Translations under genes and position numbers: made by a program
In this document: positions 31,028 to 39,536 of the stretch, one piece after another
Layout of the letters: each line of letters opens with the position of its first letter
How positions within the stretch are numbered: position 1 is the stretch's first letter
The notes under the pieces: generated by a model
Told to the model about the DNA's origin: nothing
The model's database searches: none
Seen by the model: only the letters and a program-made list of their open reading frames with translations
Assembly: GCA_046350095.1 (NCBI GenBank)
Contig: JAXMBA010000007.1
Span: 124,001 to 188,000 of the forward strand
Reading direction: 5' to 3'
Length of the DNA: 64,000 bases
DNA from: Urbifossiella sp046350095
GTDB taxonomy: Bacteria > Planctomycetota > Planctomycetia > Gemmatales > Gemmataceae

Positions 31028-32152
31028 ATGGAGCGGTGGGACGCGCTCGTCGTCGGCGGCGGGTTTTACGGCCTGTACCTGGCCGAGCAGCTGGCCGCCC
31101 GCTTCCGCCGGGTGCTGCTGTGCGAGGCCGGGCCGGCGCTGATGGCGCGGGCGTCGTACGCGAACCAGGCCCGCGTCCACAACGGCTACCACTACCCGCG
31201 GAGCGTGCTGACCGCCGTCCGCAGCCGGGTGAACTTTCCCCGGTTCGTCGCCGAGTTCGGCCCGGCCGTGGACGCGACGTTCGAGAAGCTGTACGCCGTG
31301 GCCCGCCGCGGCTCGAAGGTCACGGCCGGGCAGTTCGCCGAGGCCATGCGGCGCGTGGGTGCCCCGGTTGAGCCGGCGGACGTGGGCGTGGCGAGGCTGT
31401 TCGACCGCGACCTGGTCGAGGACGTGTTCCGCGTCCGCGAGTACGCCTTCGACGCAACCCGCCTCCGCGACGTGATGGCCGAGCGGGTGCGGCGCGCGGG
31501 CGTGACCGTCCGGCTGAACACGCCGGTGGAGAAGGTGACTCCGCTGCCCGGCGGCGCACTTCGCGTGCGGGCCGCGGGCACGGACGTGGCCGCGGGGCAG
31601 GTGGTGACCTGCTCCTACGCCCAGACGAACGCGACGGCCGCGGCGTCGGGGCTGCCGGTGATCCCGCTGAAGCACGAACTGGCGGAGATGGCACTGGTCG
31701 AGGTGCCGGCCGCGCTGAAGGGGCTCGGGGTAACGGTCATGGACGGCCCGTTCTTCTCGTGCATGCCGTTCCCGCCGCGCGGGCTGCACACGCTCAGCCA
31801 CGTCCGCTACACGCCGCACGGCCACTGGTACGACCCGGCCCCGCGGCCGGCCTACGCGGTGGCCGCCGCCGCGGAGCGCCGCACCGCCTTCCCGCACATG
31901 GTGCGCGACGCCGCCCGCTACCTGCCGGCGCTGGCCGGCTGCGAGTACCGCGGCTCGCTGTGGGAAGTGAAGACGGTCTTGCCCCGCAGCGAGGCCGACG
32001 ACAGCCGGCCGATCCTGTTCCGCCCCGACCACGGCGTGCCGAACTATCACGTGGTGATGGGCGGGAAAATCGACAACGTGTACGACGTGACCGACGAGTT
32101 GAACAAGCGAATCGACGGGCCGCTGACGACGACGTTCCGCGAGGCCGCATGA
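31028..32152 (+). CDS. FAD-dependent oxidoreductase (DAO fold)
   Basis: The 374-residue protein starts MERWDALVVGGGFYGLYLAEQL with the GxGxxG FAD-binding motif, followed by LLCEAGPALMARASYANQARVHNGYHYPRS. The latter is a histidine/tyrosine-rich substrate region. It belongs to the D-amino-acid-oxidase/glycine-oxidase fold. Enzymes of this type in glycan clusters oxidise sugar or lipid intermediates, but the substrate here is unknown. Its stop overlaps the next start (32149-32152). Confidence 0.75.
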   Translation: MERWDALVVGGGFYGLYLAEQLAARFRRVLLCEAGPALMARASYANQARVHNGYHYPRSVLTAVRSRVNFPRFVAEFGPAVDATFEKLYAVARRGSKVTAGQFAEAMRRVGAPVEPADVGVARLFDRDLVEDVFRVREYAFDATRLRDVMAERVRRAGVTVRLNTPVEKVTPLPGGALRVRAAGTDVAAGQVVTCSYAQTNATAAASGLPVIPLKHELAEMALVEVPAALKGLGVTVMDGPFFSCMPFPPRGLHTLSHVRYTPHGHWYDPAPRPAYAVAAAAERRTAFPHMVRDAARYLPALAGCEYRGSLWEVKTVLPRSEADDSRPILFRPDHGVPNYHVVMGGKIDNVYDVTDELNKRIDGPLTTTFREAA

Positions 32153-33147
32153 CACGCGCCGCCCCTCGATCCGACGTGTTCGTCTCCGTGGTGGCCGCGC
32201 TGCGGAGCTACGCGCGGTTCCTCCCGGCGTTCGTGGACGAAACCTACACGACGCTCGACGCCCACTACGCGAATTACGAGCTGGTACTGGTCGACAACGG
32301 CGCCCGCGACGACACGTTCGAAGTGGTGCGGGGGTTGCTCGCGCGCTACAAGTGTGTCCGCTACCTGCGGCTCTCGCGGCGGCAGGCGCCGGAGACCGCC
32401 GTCATGGCCGGCCTCGACGCGGCCATCGGCGACTACGTGGTGACGCTGCACCCCGAGTTCGACCCGCCGGCGGCGATCCCGGAGCTGGTCGACGCGTGCC
32501 GCGGCGGTGCGGACGTGGTGATCGGCGTGGCCCCCTACCCCGCCGCGCCGGGCCTGCCGTACCGCGTTCTCCGCTGGATTTTCCAGCGAATCGCCGGGCC
32601 GACGTTCGGCGAGAGCGCCGTCCGCGTGAACAGCGGCTTCCGCTGCCTGACGCGCGCCGCGGTAAACGCCCTGACGCGCGTCCGGGTCCGCAAGCGGCAC
32701 TTCGGCCTCCTCGCGGCCGAGATCGGGCTGACGACCGCGACGCACCCGTACCGCTTCCTGGCCCGCGGGGGCAAGCCGCCGCGCGTGAACCTCCGCCGCT
32801 CCGCCCGCCGCGCCGTGAGCCTCACACTCGGCCACTCCGTCGCCCCGCTGCGGGTCGTCTCGCTCCTCGGCCTCGGCGGCAGCGCCCTCAGCGTCGTTTA
32901 CAGCCTGTACGTGATCGGCGTGTTCCTCACCAAGGCGGACGTGATGCCGGGCTGGACGGGGTTGAGCCTTCAGATGAGCGGGCTGTTCTTCCTCGTGTTC
33001 GTGATGCTCACCATGATCGGCGAGCACCTCGGCCGGCTCGTCGACGAATCGGGCGGCCGGCCGCTGTACCACGTCCGCGAGGAGCAGGCCAGTGCCGTGA
33101 TGCTGTCCGACCTCACACGCCGAAACGTGATGAGCCAGTCCGAGTAG
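32149..33147 (+). CDS. Glycosyltransferase family 2 with two C-terminal membrane segments (GtrB-like), atypical metal site
   Basis: This 332-residue protein has the GtrB/DPM1 layout: a GT-A domain (about 8-230) followed by two hydrophobic segments (LRVVSLLGLGGSALSVVYSLYV and MSGLFFLVFVMLTMIG). VSVVAAL, VLVDNGARDDT and the acceptor region NSGFRCLTRAAVNAL are visible. Where most GT2 enzymes have D-x-D, this protein reads TLHPEFDPP (His101-Pro-Glu103). Either the metal site is altered or this is a subfamily with different chemistry. It probably moves a sugar onto polyprenyl phosphate. Start ATG 32149 overlaps the previous stop. Confidence 0.8.
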   Translation: MTRAAPRSDVFVSVVAALRSYARFLPAFVDETYTTLDAHYANYELVLVDNGARDDTFEVVRGLLARYKCVRYLRLSRRQAPETAVMAGLDAAIGDYVVTLHPEFDPPAAIPELVDACRGGADVVIGVAPYPAAPGLPYRVLRWIFQRIAGPTFGESAVRVNSGFRCLTRAAVNALTRVRVRKRHFGLLAAEIGLTTATHPYRFLARGGKPPRVNLRRSARRAVSLTLGHSVAPLRVVSLLGLGGSALSVVYSLYVIGVFLTKADVMPGWTGLSLQMSGLFFLVFVMLTMIGEHLGRLVDESGGRPLYHVREEQASAVMLSDLTRRNVMSQSE

Positions 33148-33152
33148 GTGTG

Positions 33153-33947
33153 ATGAGCGAAGTCACCCGATCGCCGCGGCAGGTGCCGGCCTTCACGGCC
33201 GACGAGTTCGCGCCGCGCGGCGCCGACTACTGCGTGTGCGTGTTCGTCATCAACGAGGCCGCCAAGCTCCCGAAGCAACTCGCCGCGATGCGGCCGCACT
33301 GCGCCGGCGTCGCCGACGTGGTCGTCGCCGACGGCGGCAGCACCGACGGCTCGACGGAACACGCCGCCCTCCGCGCCCTCGGCGTGAACACGCTCCTGAC
33401 GAAGACCGGCCCCGGCAAGCTTGGGGCGCAGATGCGGATGGCCTTCGCCTGGGCGCTCGACCGCGGCTACCGCGGGGTCGTGGCGATGGACGGCAACGGC
33501 AAGGACGGCCCCGACGCCATCCCGCGCTTCGTCGCGGCCCTGGAAGCCGGCTACGACCACGTTCAGGGGTCGCGGTTCGTCCCCGGCGGCGTGTCGGAGA
33601 ACCTCCCGCTGTCGCGCTGGCTCGGCGTCAAACTCGTCCACGCGCCGCTGGTGTCGCTGGCGAGCCGATACCGTTACACGGACACGACCAACGGGTTCCG
33701 CGGCTACAGCGCCCGCTTCCTCGCCGACCCCCGCGTGGCGGCCTTCCGCGACGTGTTCCCCGGGTACGAGCTGCACTACTACCTCGCCATCCGGGCGGCC
33801 CGGCTCGGGTTCCGGGTCAAGGAAATCCCGGTTTCGCGCCGATACCCGCGACACGGGCCGACGCCGACGAAAATCAGTCCGGTCCGCGGCAACCTGCGGG
33901 TGCTGCGGTGCCTGTTCGCCGCGTGCCTCGGCCGCTTCAACCCTTGA
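33153..33947 (+). CDS. Glycosyltransferase family 2
   Basis: The 264-residue protein starts MSEVTRSPRQVPAFTADEF. It has a GT-A domain: CVCVFVINEAAKLPKQL, VVVADGGSTDGSTE, VAMDGNGKDGPDAIP in the metal-binding position, VQGSRFVPGG and TTNGFRGYSARFL. The DGN-x-KDGP motif is typical of a DPM-like subfamily in lipopolysaccharide clusters. It has no membrane segments. It begins 5 nt after the previous stop and ends 14 nt before the next gene. Confidence 0.82.
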   Translation: MSEVTRSPRQVPAFTADEFAPRGADYCVCVFVINEAAKLPKQLAAMRPHCAGVADVVVADGGSTDGSTEHAALRALGVNTLLTKTGPGKLGAQMRMAFAWALDRGYRGVVAMDGNGKDGPDAIPRFVAALEAGYDHVQGSRFVPGGVSENLPLSRWLGVKLVHAPLVSLASRYRYTDTTNGFRGYSARFLADPRVAAFRDVFPGYELHYYLAIRAARLGFRVKEIPVSRRYPRHGPTPTKISPVRGNLRVLRCLFAACLGRFNP

Positions 33948-33961
33948 GCCCAGAGACCGCC

Positions 33962-34744
33962 ATGCCGGACGCACTCGTCGGCCACACCGGGTTCGTCGGC
34001 GGCAACCTCGCCGCCCAGCACCGGTTCGACGCCGTCTTCAACTCGAAGTCGATCGAGGCCATCCGCGGCAAGCGGTTCCACCGGCTGGTGGTAAGCGCGA
34101 TGCCGGCCGAGATGTGGGTCGCCAACCGCGACCCGGTCGCCGACCGCGCCAGGCTGGAGCACCTCTGGGCGAACCTGGCGCACTGCCACGCCGACGAGTG
34201 CGTGGTGATCTCGACCGTCGCCGTGTACGCCACGCCGATCGGCGTGGACGAGGGCACGATGATCGAGCCGAACTTCTCGACGCCTTACGGCGAGCACCGC
34301 TGGGAGTTGGAGCGCCGCGTGCGGTGGCACTTCACGCGTAGCCTGGCGGTGCGGCTCCCCGGGCTGTACGGGCCGGGCCTCAAGAAGAACGCCCTGTACG
34401 ACCTGCTCCACGACAACCGGCTCGACAAGGTGCACGCCGGCGCGAGCTACCAGTTTTACAACCTGGCCCGCCTCGGCCGCGACATCGAGACGGCGCTCGC
34501 CGCCGGCCTGCGGCGCGTGAACCTGGCGACGGCGCCGGTCACGGTGCGCGAGGTGGCGCGGGCGGCGTTCGGCCGCGACTTCACGAACGACCCCGGCACC
34601 CGGCCGGCGTGCTTCGACGTGCGGACGGCGCACGCCGCGCTGTTCGGCGGTCGCGGCGACTACCTGGAATCCCGCGACGAGGTGCTGGCCGGGCTGACGC
34701 GGTTCGTCGCCGCCCAGCGGACCGCACCGAGGCTCGCGGCGTGA
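33962..34744 (+). CDS. NAD(P)-dependent epimerase/dehydratase-like protein
   Basis: The 260-residue protein starts MPDALVGHTGFVGGNLAAQH, a short Rossmann nucleotide-binding motif (GxxGFxG). It keeps VVISTVAVYATP and TPYGEHRWELER, where an extended SDR would have S...YxxxK. Here the YGEHR tyrosine is followed by no lysine at +4. It is shorter than classical sugar epimerases (about 310). It may act on a sugar nucleotide or may be a divergent binding protein. Its stop overlaps the next start. Confidence 0.65.
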   Translation: MPDALVGHTGFVGGNLAAQHRFDAVFNSKSIEAIRGKRFHRLVVSAMPAEMWVANRDPVADRARLEHLWANLAHCHADECVVISTVAVYATPIGVDEGTMIEPNFSTPYGEHRWELERRVRWHFTRSLAVRLPGLYGPGLKKNALYDLLHDNRLDKVHAGASYQFYNLARLGRDIETALAAGLRRVNLATAPVTVREVARAAFGRDFTNDPGTRPACFDVRTAHAALFGGRGDYLESRDEVLAGLTRFVAAQRTAPRLAA

Positions 34745-35577
34745 AGCTCGCCGTCTCGAACATCGCGTGGCCGGCCGCCGAACAGGCTGCGGTGCTGGTG
34801 GCGCTGCGGGAACTCGGCGTCGCCGCCGTCGAGGTGGCGCCGACGAAGCTGTTCGCAGACCCGTCCGCTGTTTCACCTGCGGACGTGGACGCGGCCCGCG
34901 GCTGGTGGGCGGATCAGGGCTTCGCCGTCGTCGCTGCCCAGGCGCTGCTGTTCGGCCGCCCCGACCTGACGCTTTTCGAATCTGTCGAAGCCCGCGAGCG
35001 AACCCTCGACTACCTGGCCGGTGTGCTGGCGACGTGCGGCCGGCTCGGCGCCACGGCGTGCGTGTTCGGCTCGCCAAAGAACCGGCGCCGCGGCGAGTTG
35101 CTGGAAGTCGAAGCGCGTGACACCGCGGTGTCATTCTTCCGCCGCCTCGCGGCGCACGCCGCCGACGCCGGTACGATGGTGGTGCTGGAGGCGAACCCGC
35201 CGCGGTACGGCGCGGACTTCGTCACGCGGGCCGGGGAGGCGATCGAGTTGGTCCGCGCCGTGGATCACCCCGCTTTCCGGCTGCACCTGGATACGGCGTG
35301 CATGACGCTCGCCGCCGACCCGATCCGCGAGACGTTCGACGCCGGCTTCGCACTGCTCGGTCACATCCACGTCAGCGAGCCGGACCTGGCGGCGCCGGGA
35401 CCGGGCGGCGCGGTCGATCACCCGGCGTTCGCCGGCGAGTTGAAGCGGCGTGGGTATGAGGGGTGGGTATCGCTGGAGATGCGCGAGCCGACGCCGTTTG
35501 CGTTCGACGCGTTGCTCGACGCCGTGCGGTACGTCGGTGGCGTATATGTGGGGCCGGTTTCCAACCGGCCGGCCTGA
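34741..35577 (+). CDS. Sugar phosphate isomerase/epimerase (xylose-isomerase-like TIM barrel)
   Basis: This 278-residue protein starts with GTG 34741 (VKLAVSNIAWPAAEQ), overlapping the preceding TGA. The AP-endonuclease-2/xylose-isomerase-like TIM barrel shows VEVAPTKLF, CVFGSPKNRR, VVLEANPPRYGADFVT, FRLHLDTACM, GHIHVSEPDL and WVSLEMRE, with His, Glu and Asp metal ligands in the usual places. The substrate is unknown. The last residues (VGPVSNRPA) are encoded inside the left arm of a dispersed inverted repeat, so the native C-terminus may have been changed by its insertion. Confidence 0.8.
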   Translation: MKLAVSNIAWPAAEQAAVLVALRELGVAAVEVAPTKLFADPSAVSPADVDAARGWWADQGFAVVAAQALLFGRPDLTLFESVEARERTLDYLAGVLATCGRLGATACVFGSPKNRRRGELLEVEARDTAVSFFRRLAAHAADAGTMVVLEANPPRYGADFVTRAGEAIELVRAVDHPAFRLHLDTACMTLAADPIRETFDAGFALLGHIHVSEPDLAAPGPGGAVDHPAFAGELKRRGYEGWVSLEMREPTPFAFDALLDAVRYVGGVYVGPVSNRPA

Positions 35578-35603
35578 GCCGACCGGTTGGAAACCGGCCC
35601 CAC
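35548..35603. repeat. REP-like inverted repeat, GTGGGGCCGG type, copy 2
   Basis: Arms 35548-35568 and 35583-35603 are perfect 21-nt inverted copies around a 14-nt loop. The arm runs GTGGGGCCGGTTTCCAACCG and one more G, almost identical to the element at 1741-1796. The left arm lies in the end of the TIM-barrel gene and the right arm 8 nt before the convergent M42 peptidase stop. It probably also acts as a two-way terminator. Confidence 0.85.
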
Positions 35604-35610
35604 GACGGAG

Positions 35611-36681
35611 TCACGGAATCCAGTTCGTTTCGGGCCCCACGGCCAGGCAGAACTCCGCCAGCAGCTTCGCCGCGTTCGTCAGGTCGTCGAGGTGGACCAC
35701 CTCCACCGGGCTGTGCATGTAGCGGTTCGGGATACCCAACAATCCGCACGCCACGCCGGCCCGGCTGATTTGGATGGCGTTCGCGTCCGTGCCCGTCGCG
35801 CGCGGCACGCCGCGCACCTGCACCGGGATGCCGTGAGCCTTCGCCAGCTCGTCGAGCAGGTCGAACACCCGCGGGCTGATGTTCGGCCCGCGGAACAGCA
35901 CCGGCCCGGCCCCGCACTTGATGTCGCCTTGCGTCTTCTTGTCGTTGCCCGGCGTGTCGGTGGCGTGCGTCACGTCCACCGCGATGCCGACCGTCGGGTC
36001 CACGGCGTAACTCGCGGTCGTCGCCCCGCGCAGGCCGATCTCCTCGGCCACCGTCGAGACGCCGTACACGGCGGCCTTCAGGCTCTTCCCCTTGAGCAGC
36101 CGCACCGCCTCCATCACCACCCACAGGCCGACCTTGTCGTCCATCGCCGGGCTGGCCGCGAGGCCGTTGCGGAGCGGCCGGTACCCCAGCTCGAACGTCA
36201 CCGGGTCGCCGTGCCGCACCACCGCCTCGGCGTCCGCCCGGTCCTTCGCGCCGATGTCCACCCACACGTCGGCGAAGTCCGGCACCTTCGTCCGCTCCTC
36301 GGGCTTGAGCAGGTGGATCGCCCGCCGGGCCACCACGCCGGCTACGGGGCCGGTCTTCGTCCACACGGTAAGGTGCTGGCCGAGCAGCACCTGCATGTCC
36401 CACCCGCCGATCGGCTGCACGTACAGGTAGCCCCCGTCGTCAACGTGCTGCACCATCAGCGCGATCTGGTCGCAGTGCCCGGCCAGCAAGATTCGCGGGG
36501 CGTCGGCCGGCCGGCCTTCCGGGAAGCGGTTGGCGAAGACGTTGCCGTGGCGGTCGGTGGTCACCTCGTCGGCGAAGCCGCAGGCGTAGTCGCGGACGAC
36601 CTGCTGAATCGGCTGCTCGAAGCCCGACGGGCTCGGCGTGTCCAGCAGGCGGCGGAGGAAGTCGTGGGAGGTATGTTCCAT
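35611..36681 (-). CDS. M42-family metallopeptidase
   Basis: The 356-residue enzyme starts MEHTSHDFLRRLLDTPSPSGFEQ, the usual M42 opening. Co-catalytic metal ligands are visible in LAGHCDQIALMV (His, Asp), MDDKVGLWVVMEA (Asp), VAEEIGLRGA (catalytic Glu and ligand Glu), AVDVTHATD (Asp) and YMHSPVEVVHLDD (His). M42 enzymes are cytoplasmic aminopeptidases that form large tetrahedral assemblies and trim short peptides. It is the last gene before an unusual repeat region at 36707-36827. Confidence 0.92.
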   Translation of the reverse strand: MEHTSHDFLRRLLDTPSPSGFEQPIQQVVRDYACGFADEVTTDRHGNVFANRFPEGRPADAPRILLAGHCDQIALMVQHVDDGGYLYVQPIGGWDMQVLLGQHLTVWTKTGPVAGVVARRAIHLLKPEERTKVPDFADVWVDIGAKDRADAEAVVRHGDPVTFELGYRPLRNGLAASPAMDDKVGLWVVMEAVRLLKGKSLKAAVYGVSTVAEEIGLRGATTASYAVDPTVGIAVDVTHATDTPGNDKKTQGDIKCGAGPVLFRGPNISPRVFDLLDELAKAHGIPVQVRGVPRATGTDANAIQISRAGVACGLLGIPNRYMHSPVEVVHLDDLTNAAKLLAEFCLAVGPETNWIP

Positions 36682-36706
36682 GTGGTCTGGCTCGCGGGAA
36701 GAAGAC

Positions 36707-36827
36707 TAACCACAGAGTCACAGAGAGCACTGAGGGAAGACAAAGCCCGAGTAGAAGCCAATTTCAGAACCCTGCTTCAAGCTGGGCTTCTTGTCCTCGC
36801 TCTGTGCCCTCTGTGATGCTGTGGTTA
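36707..36827. repeat. Imperfect long inverted repeat, ACCACAGAG type
   Basis: TAACCACAG (36707-36715) pairs exactly with CTGTGGTTA (36819-36827). TCACAGAGAGCAC (36718-36730) pairs with GTGCCCTCTGTGA with one mismatch. Shorter complementary blocks (AGAAGCC/GGCTTCT) lie inside. Its composition is less GC-rich than the flanking genes, suggesting a mobile or repeat origin. It fills the gap between the M42 peptidase start and the purH stop. Confidence 0.7.
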
Positions 36828-36842
36828 AGTCGGATTTCGTTC

Positions 36843-38441
36843 TCAATGACGGAAGTGCCGCACGCCGGTGAACAGCATGGCGATGCCGTGCGTGTCGCAG
36901 GCCGCGACACTGTCGGCGTCCTTCACCGAGCCGCCGGGCTGGACGATCGCCGTGACGCCGGCCGCGGCCGCCAGTTCCACGTTGTCCGGGAAGGGGAAGA
37001 AGGCGTCGGACGCGAGCACGCTTCCCTTCGAGCGGTCGCCGGCCTTCTTCGCGGCGATGTCCACCGACACAACGCGGCTCATCTGCCCGGCGCCGACGCC
37101 GACGACCTGAGTGCCGCTCGCCAGCACGATGGCGTTACTCTTCACGTGCTTGCACACGAGCCAGGCGAAGCGCAACGCGGCGGTCTCGGCGTCGGTCGGC
37201 TTCCGCTTCGTGGCCACCTTCCAGGTGTCGGGGTGATCGGCGCCGGTGTCGCGCGACTGCACCAGCAGGCCGCCGTCGACGCGGCGGTAGTCGAGCCCCT
37301 GCGGGCCGCCGGTAAGTTCGCCGGTGCGGAGGAGGCGGACGTTCTCCTTCCACTTCCGCAACGCGTCGAGTGCCGGCGGGTCGAAGTCGGGGGCGATGAC
37401 GCACTCGACGAACCGCTTCGCGGCCGAGTCCGTCAGCGCCGCGGCGGTGGCGGCATCGACGGGCCGGTTGAACGCGATGATGCCGCCGAACGCCGAGAGC
37501 GGGTCGCCGTCCCACGCCTGGCGGAAGGCATCGACCAGGTTCGCGGCCGTGGCGGCACCGCAGGGGTTGTTGTGCTTTACCACCACGGCGGCGGGGGCGT
37601 CGAACTCGCGGGCCAGGTTCAGCGCCGAGTCGAGGTCGAGGATGTTGTTGTAGCTCAGCTCCTTGCCGTGCAGCTGGAGCGCCGACGCCACGCAAGGGTG
37701 CTCCAGGTCGGGCTCGACGTAGAACGCCGCCTTCTGGTGCGGGTTCTCGCCGTAGCGGAGCGTCTGCTTCAGGTCGAACGGCGGGTCGATCTCGTCGGCC
37801 CACTCCGCGCCCTCGTCCGTTTCGCCGTCGGGCTCGGCGTCGGGCATCAGGCCGTGGAAGTACTCGGCGATGGCGGCGTCGTACTGCGTGACGCGCTGGA
37901 ACGCGACGAACGCCAGCTCCTTGCGGAAGTCCTTCGGCAGTTGGCCGTCGTGGTTCTTGAGTTCGAGCAGGAAGTCGTCGTACTGCTCGGGCTCGACGAG
38001 GACGGCGACAGCGTCGTGGTTCTTGGCCGCGGCGCGGACCATGCACGGGCCGCCGATGTCGATCTTCTCGATCGCCTGCGCCTCGGTCACGCCCGGCTCG
38101 GCGACCGTCTCCTCGAACGGGTACAGGTTGCAAACGACGAGGTCGATCTCGGGCAGCTGGTGGGCTGCGAGCGTGGTCATGTGCTCCGTCTTGTCGCGGC
38201 GGGCGAGGACGCCGGCGTACAGCGCGGGGTGGAGGGTCTTGACGCGGCCGTCGAGGATCTCGGGGAAGCCGGTGAGGTCGGACACGTCCTTCACCGGGAG
38301 ACCGGCGTCGGCGATCGCCTTCTTCGTGCCGCCCGTGGCGACCAGCTCGACGCCGAATTTCGTGGCGAGTTCGGTGGCGAGGTCCACGAGGCCGGTCTTG
38401 TCGGAGACGCTGAGCAGGGCGCGGCGGATCGGGCGGAGCAT
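36843..38441 (-). CDS. purH: Bifunctional AICAR formyltransferase/IMP cyclohydrolase
   Basis: The 532-residue enzyme starts at ATG 38441 (MLRPIRRALLSVSDKTGLVDLA) and performs the last two steps of IMP synthesis. The N-terminal cyclohydrolase has VATGGTKKAI, GRVKTLHPALYAGVLARR, VVCNLYPFEETV and DIGGPCMVRAAAKNH. The C-terminal transformylase has LRYGENPHQKAAFY, KHNNPCGAA, SAFGGIIAFN, CKHVKSNAIV and the end DTHGIAMLFTGVRHFRH. An acidic insertion (DAEPDGETDEGAEWADE, near 190) is unusual. The open frame upstream of 38441 is a shadow of tilS. Confidence 0.95.
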   Translation of the reverse strand: MLRPIRRALLSVSDKTGLVDLATELATKFGVELVATGGTKKAIADAGLPVKDVSDLTGFPEILDGRVKTLHPALYAGVLARRDKTEHMTTLAAHQLPEIDLVVCNLYPFEETVAEPGVTEAQAIEKIDIGGPCMVRAAAKNHDAVAVLVEPEQYDDFLLELKNHDGQLPKDFRKELAFVAFQRVTQYDAAIAEYFHGLMPDAEPDGETDEGAEWADEIDPPFDLKQTLRYGENPHQKAAFYVEPDLEHPCVASALQLHGKELSYNNILDLDSALNLAREFDAPAAVVVKHNNPCGAATAANLVDAFRQAWDGDPLSAFGGIIAFNRPVDAATAAALTDSAAKRFVECVIAPDFDPPALDALRKWKENVRLLRTGELTGGPQGLDYRRVDGGLLVQSRDTGADHPDTWKVATKRKPTDAETAALRFAWLVCKHVKSNAIVLASGTQVVGVGAGQMSRVVSVDIAAKKAGDRSKGSVLASDAFFPFPDNVELAAAAGVTAIVQPGGSVKDADSVAACDTHGIAMLFTGVRHFRH

Positions 38442-38472
38442 GGCGGCCTCGGCGGGAACGAAGAAGGGTGTT

Positions 38473-39435
38473 TTACGACCGGCGCCCGAGCCGAACCACC
38501 CGCTCCGACCGCCGCGCGAAGGTGCCGCCGGGGAAATCGGCCGCCGCGGGGTCGCCGTGGGCCACGGCCAGCAGTCGGTGCCAGTGCGCGGCGCGGAACT
38601 GGCTCGTCGGCCAGCCCTCGCGCTCCCACACGCGGCGGAACGCCTCCCGCGCGAGCAGCGGGTCCGCGCCGACGAGCGCGGCGGCGTCGAGGACCACGAG
38701 GTCGCCGGCGCGAGGCAACTCGGCGCGACCGAGGAGGTCGGCGGAAAGTCGATCAATCAGATCAAATGCTTCCGATGCCTGCTCGGCGGCGCGGGTCAGC
38801 GCGGCGGGTGCGGCGGGGTTGAAGGTTGTCAGCAGCGGCAGGAGTTCGGCGCGGATGCGGTTGCGGGTGAAGCGCGGGTCGGCGTTCGAGGTGTCGGTGC
38901 GGAACGGCTGGCCGAGGTCGGCGAGGAACGCGAGCACGTCCGCGCGGCCGACGGCAAGTAGCGGGCGGACGAGCTGAACCGTTCCGAGCGACATCGCCGC
39001 CGCGATCCCGCGCAGGCCGCGCAAGCCTGTCCCGCGCACAAGTCGGTGTAGCACCGTTTCGGCCTGGTCGTCGGCCGTGTGGCCGGTCGCCACCCACGCG
39101 GCGCCGGTCGCCGCGGCCACCTCGGCGAGCCACCCGTAGCGGAGCCGCCGGGCTGTTGCTTCCAGGTTCCCACCCGCGGCCCGCACGTCGGCGCCGCCCA
39201 GTTCGAAGCGACACCCCAGCCGCCCGGCCAACTCGCTCACGAAGGCGGCGTCGGCGTCCGCTTCCGCGCCGCGCAGCCCGTGGTGGAAGTGGGCCACGAT
39301 CACGGACCCCGTCTCCGCCAGAGCCCGCAGCAGAGCCACGCTGTCGGCCCCGCCGGATACGGCGACGACGCCCGGCCCACTGATGCGGTGTTCGGCGAAG
39401 AAGGCCCGCACGGCATCGGGCAGCGGCGCCCCCAT
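38473..39435 (-). CDS. tilS: tRNA(Ile)-lysidine synthase
   Basis: The 320-residue protein has the N-type ATP pyrophosphatase P-loop SGGADS (residues 27-32), HFHHGLRG, and GHTADDQAETVLHRLVRGTGLRGLRG. It then has RPLL...RTDTSNADPRFTRNRIR, the TilS signature. It modifies C34 of tRNA-Ile2 to lysidine. The C-terminal part is short relative to E. coli TilS (432 residues) and resembles compact versions. ATG 39435 was preferred over a TTG codon at 39453. It ends 31 nt before purH. Confidence 0.92.
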   Translation of the reverse strand: MGAPLPDAVRAFFAEHRISGPGVVAVSGGADSVALLRALAETGSVIVAHFHHGLRGAEADADAAFVSELAGRLGCRFELGGADVRAAGGNLEATARRLRYGWLAEVAAATGAAWVATGHTADDQAETVLHRLVRGTGLRGLRGIAAAMSLGTVQLVRPLLAVGRADVLAFLADLGQPFRTDTSNADPRFTRNRIRAELLPLLTTFNPAAPAALTRAAEQASEAFDLIDRLSADLLGRAELPRAGDLVVLDAAALVGADPLLAREAFRRVWEREGWPTSQFRAAHWHRLLAVAHGDPAAADFPGGTFARRSERVVRLGRRS

Positions 39436-39536
39436 TCCCCGCCCCCGGTACAATCCCCCGTGCCCCCGCGGCCACCCCCGTTATACCGCACCGTGCCGCG
39501 ACTTCCGCTTGATTCGCCCCGGACCCGAGGCTATCC

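Noticed and set aside
39448..39462. TACAAT followed 7 nt later by GTG on the plus strand, resembling the leaderless pattern
   Set aside because: The frame from that GTG overlaps the tilS start region and is out of frame with the real downstream gene. It gives no recognisable protein.
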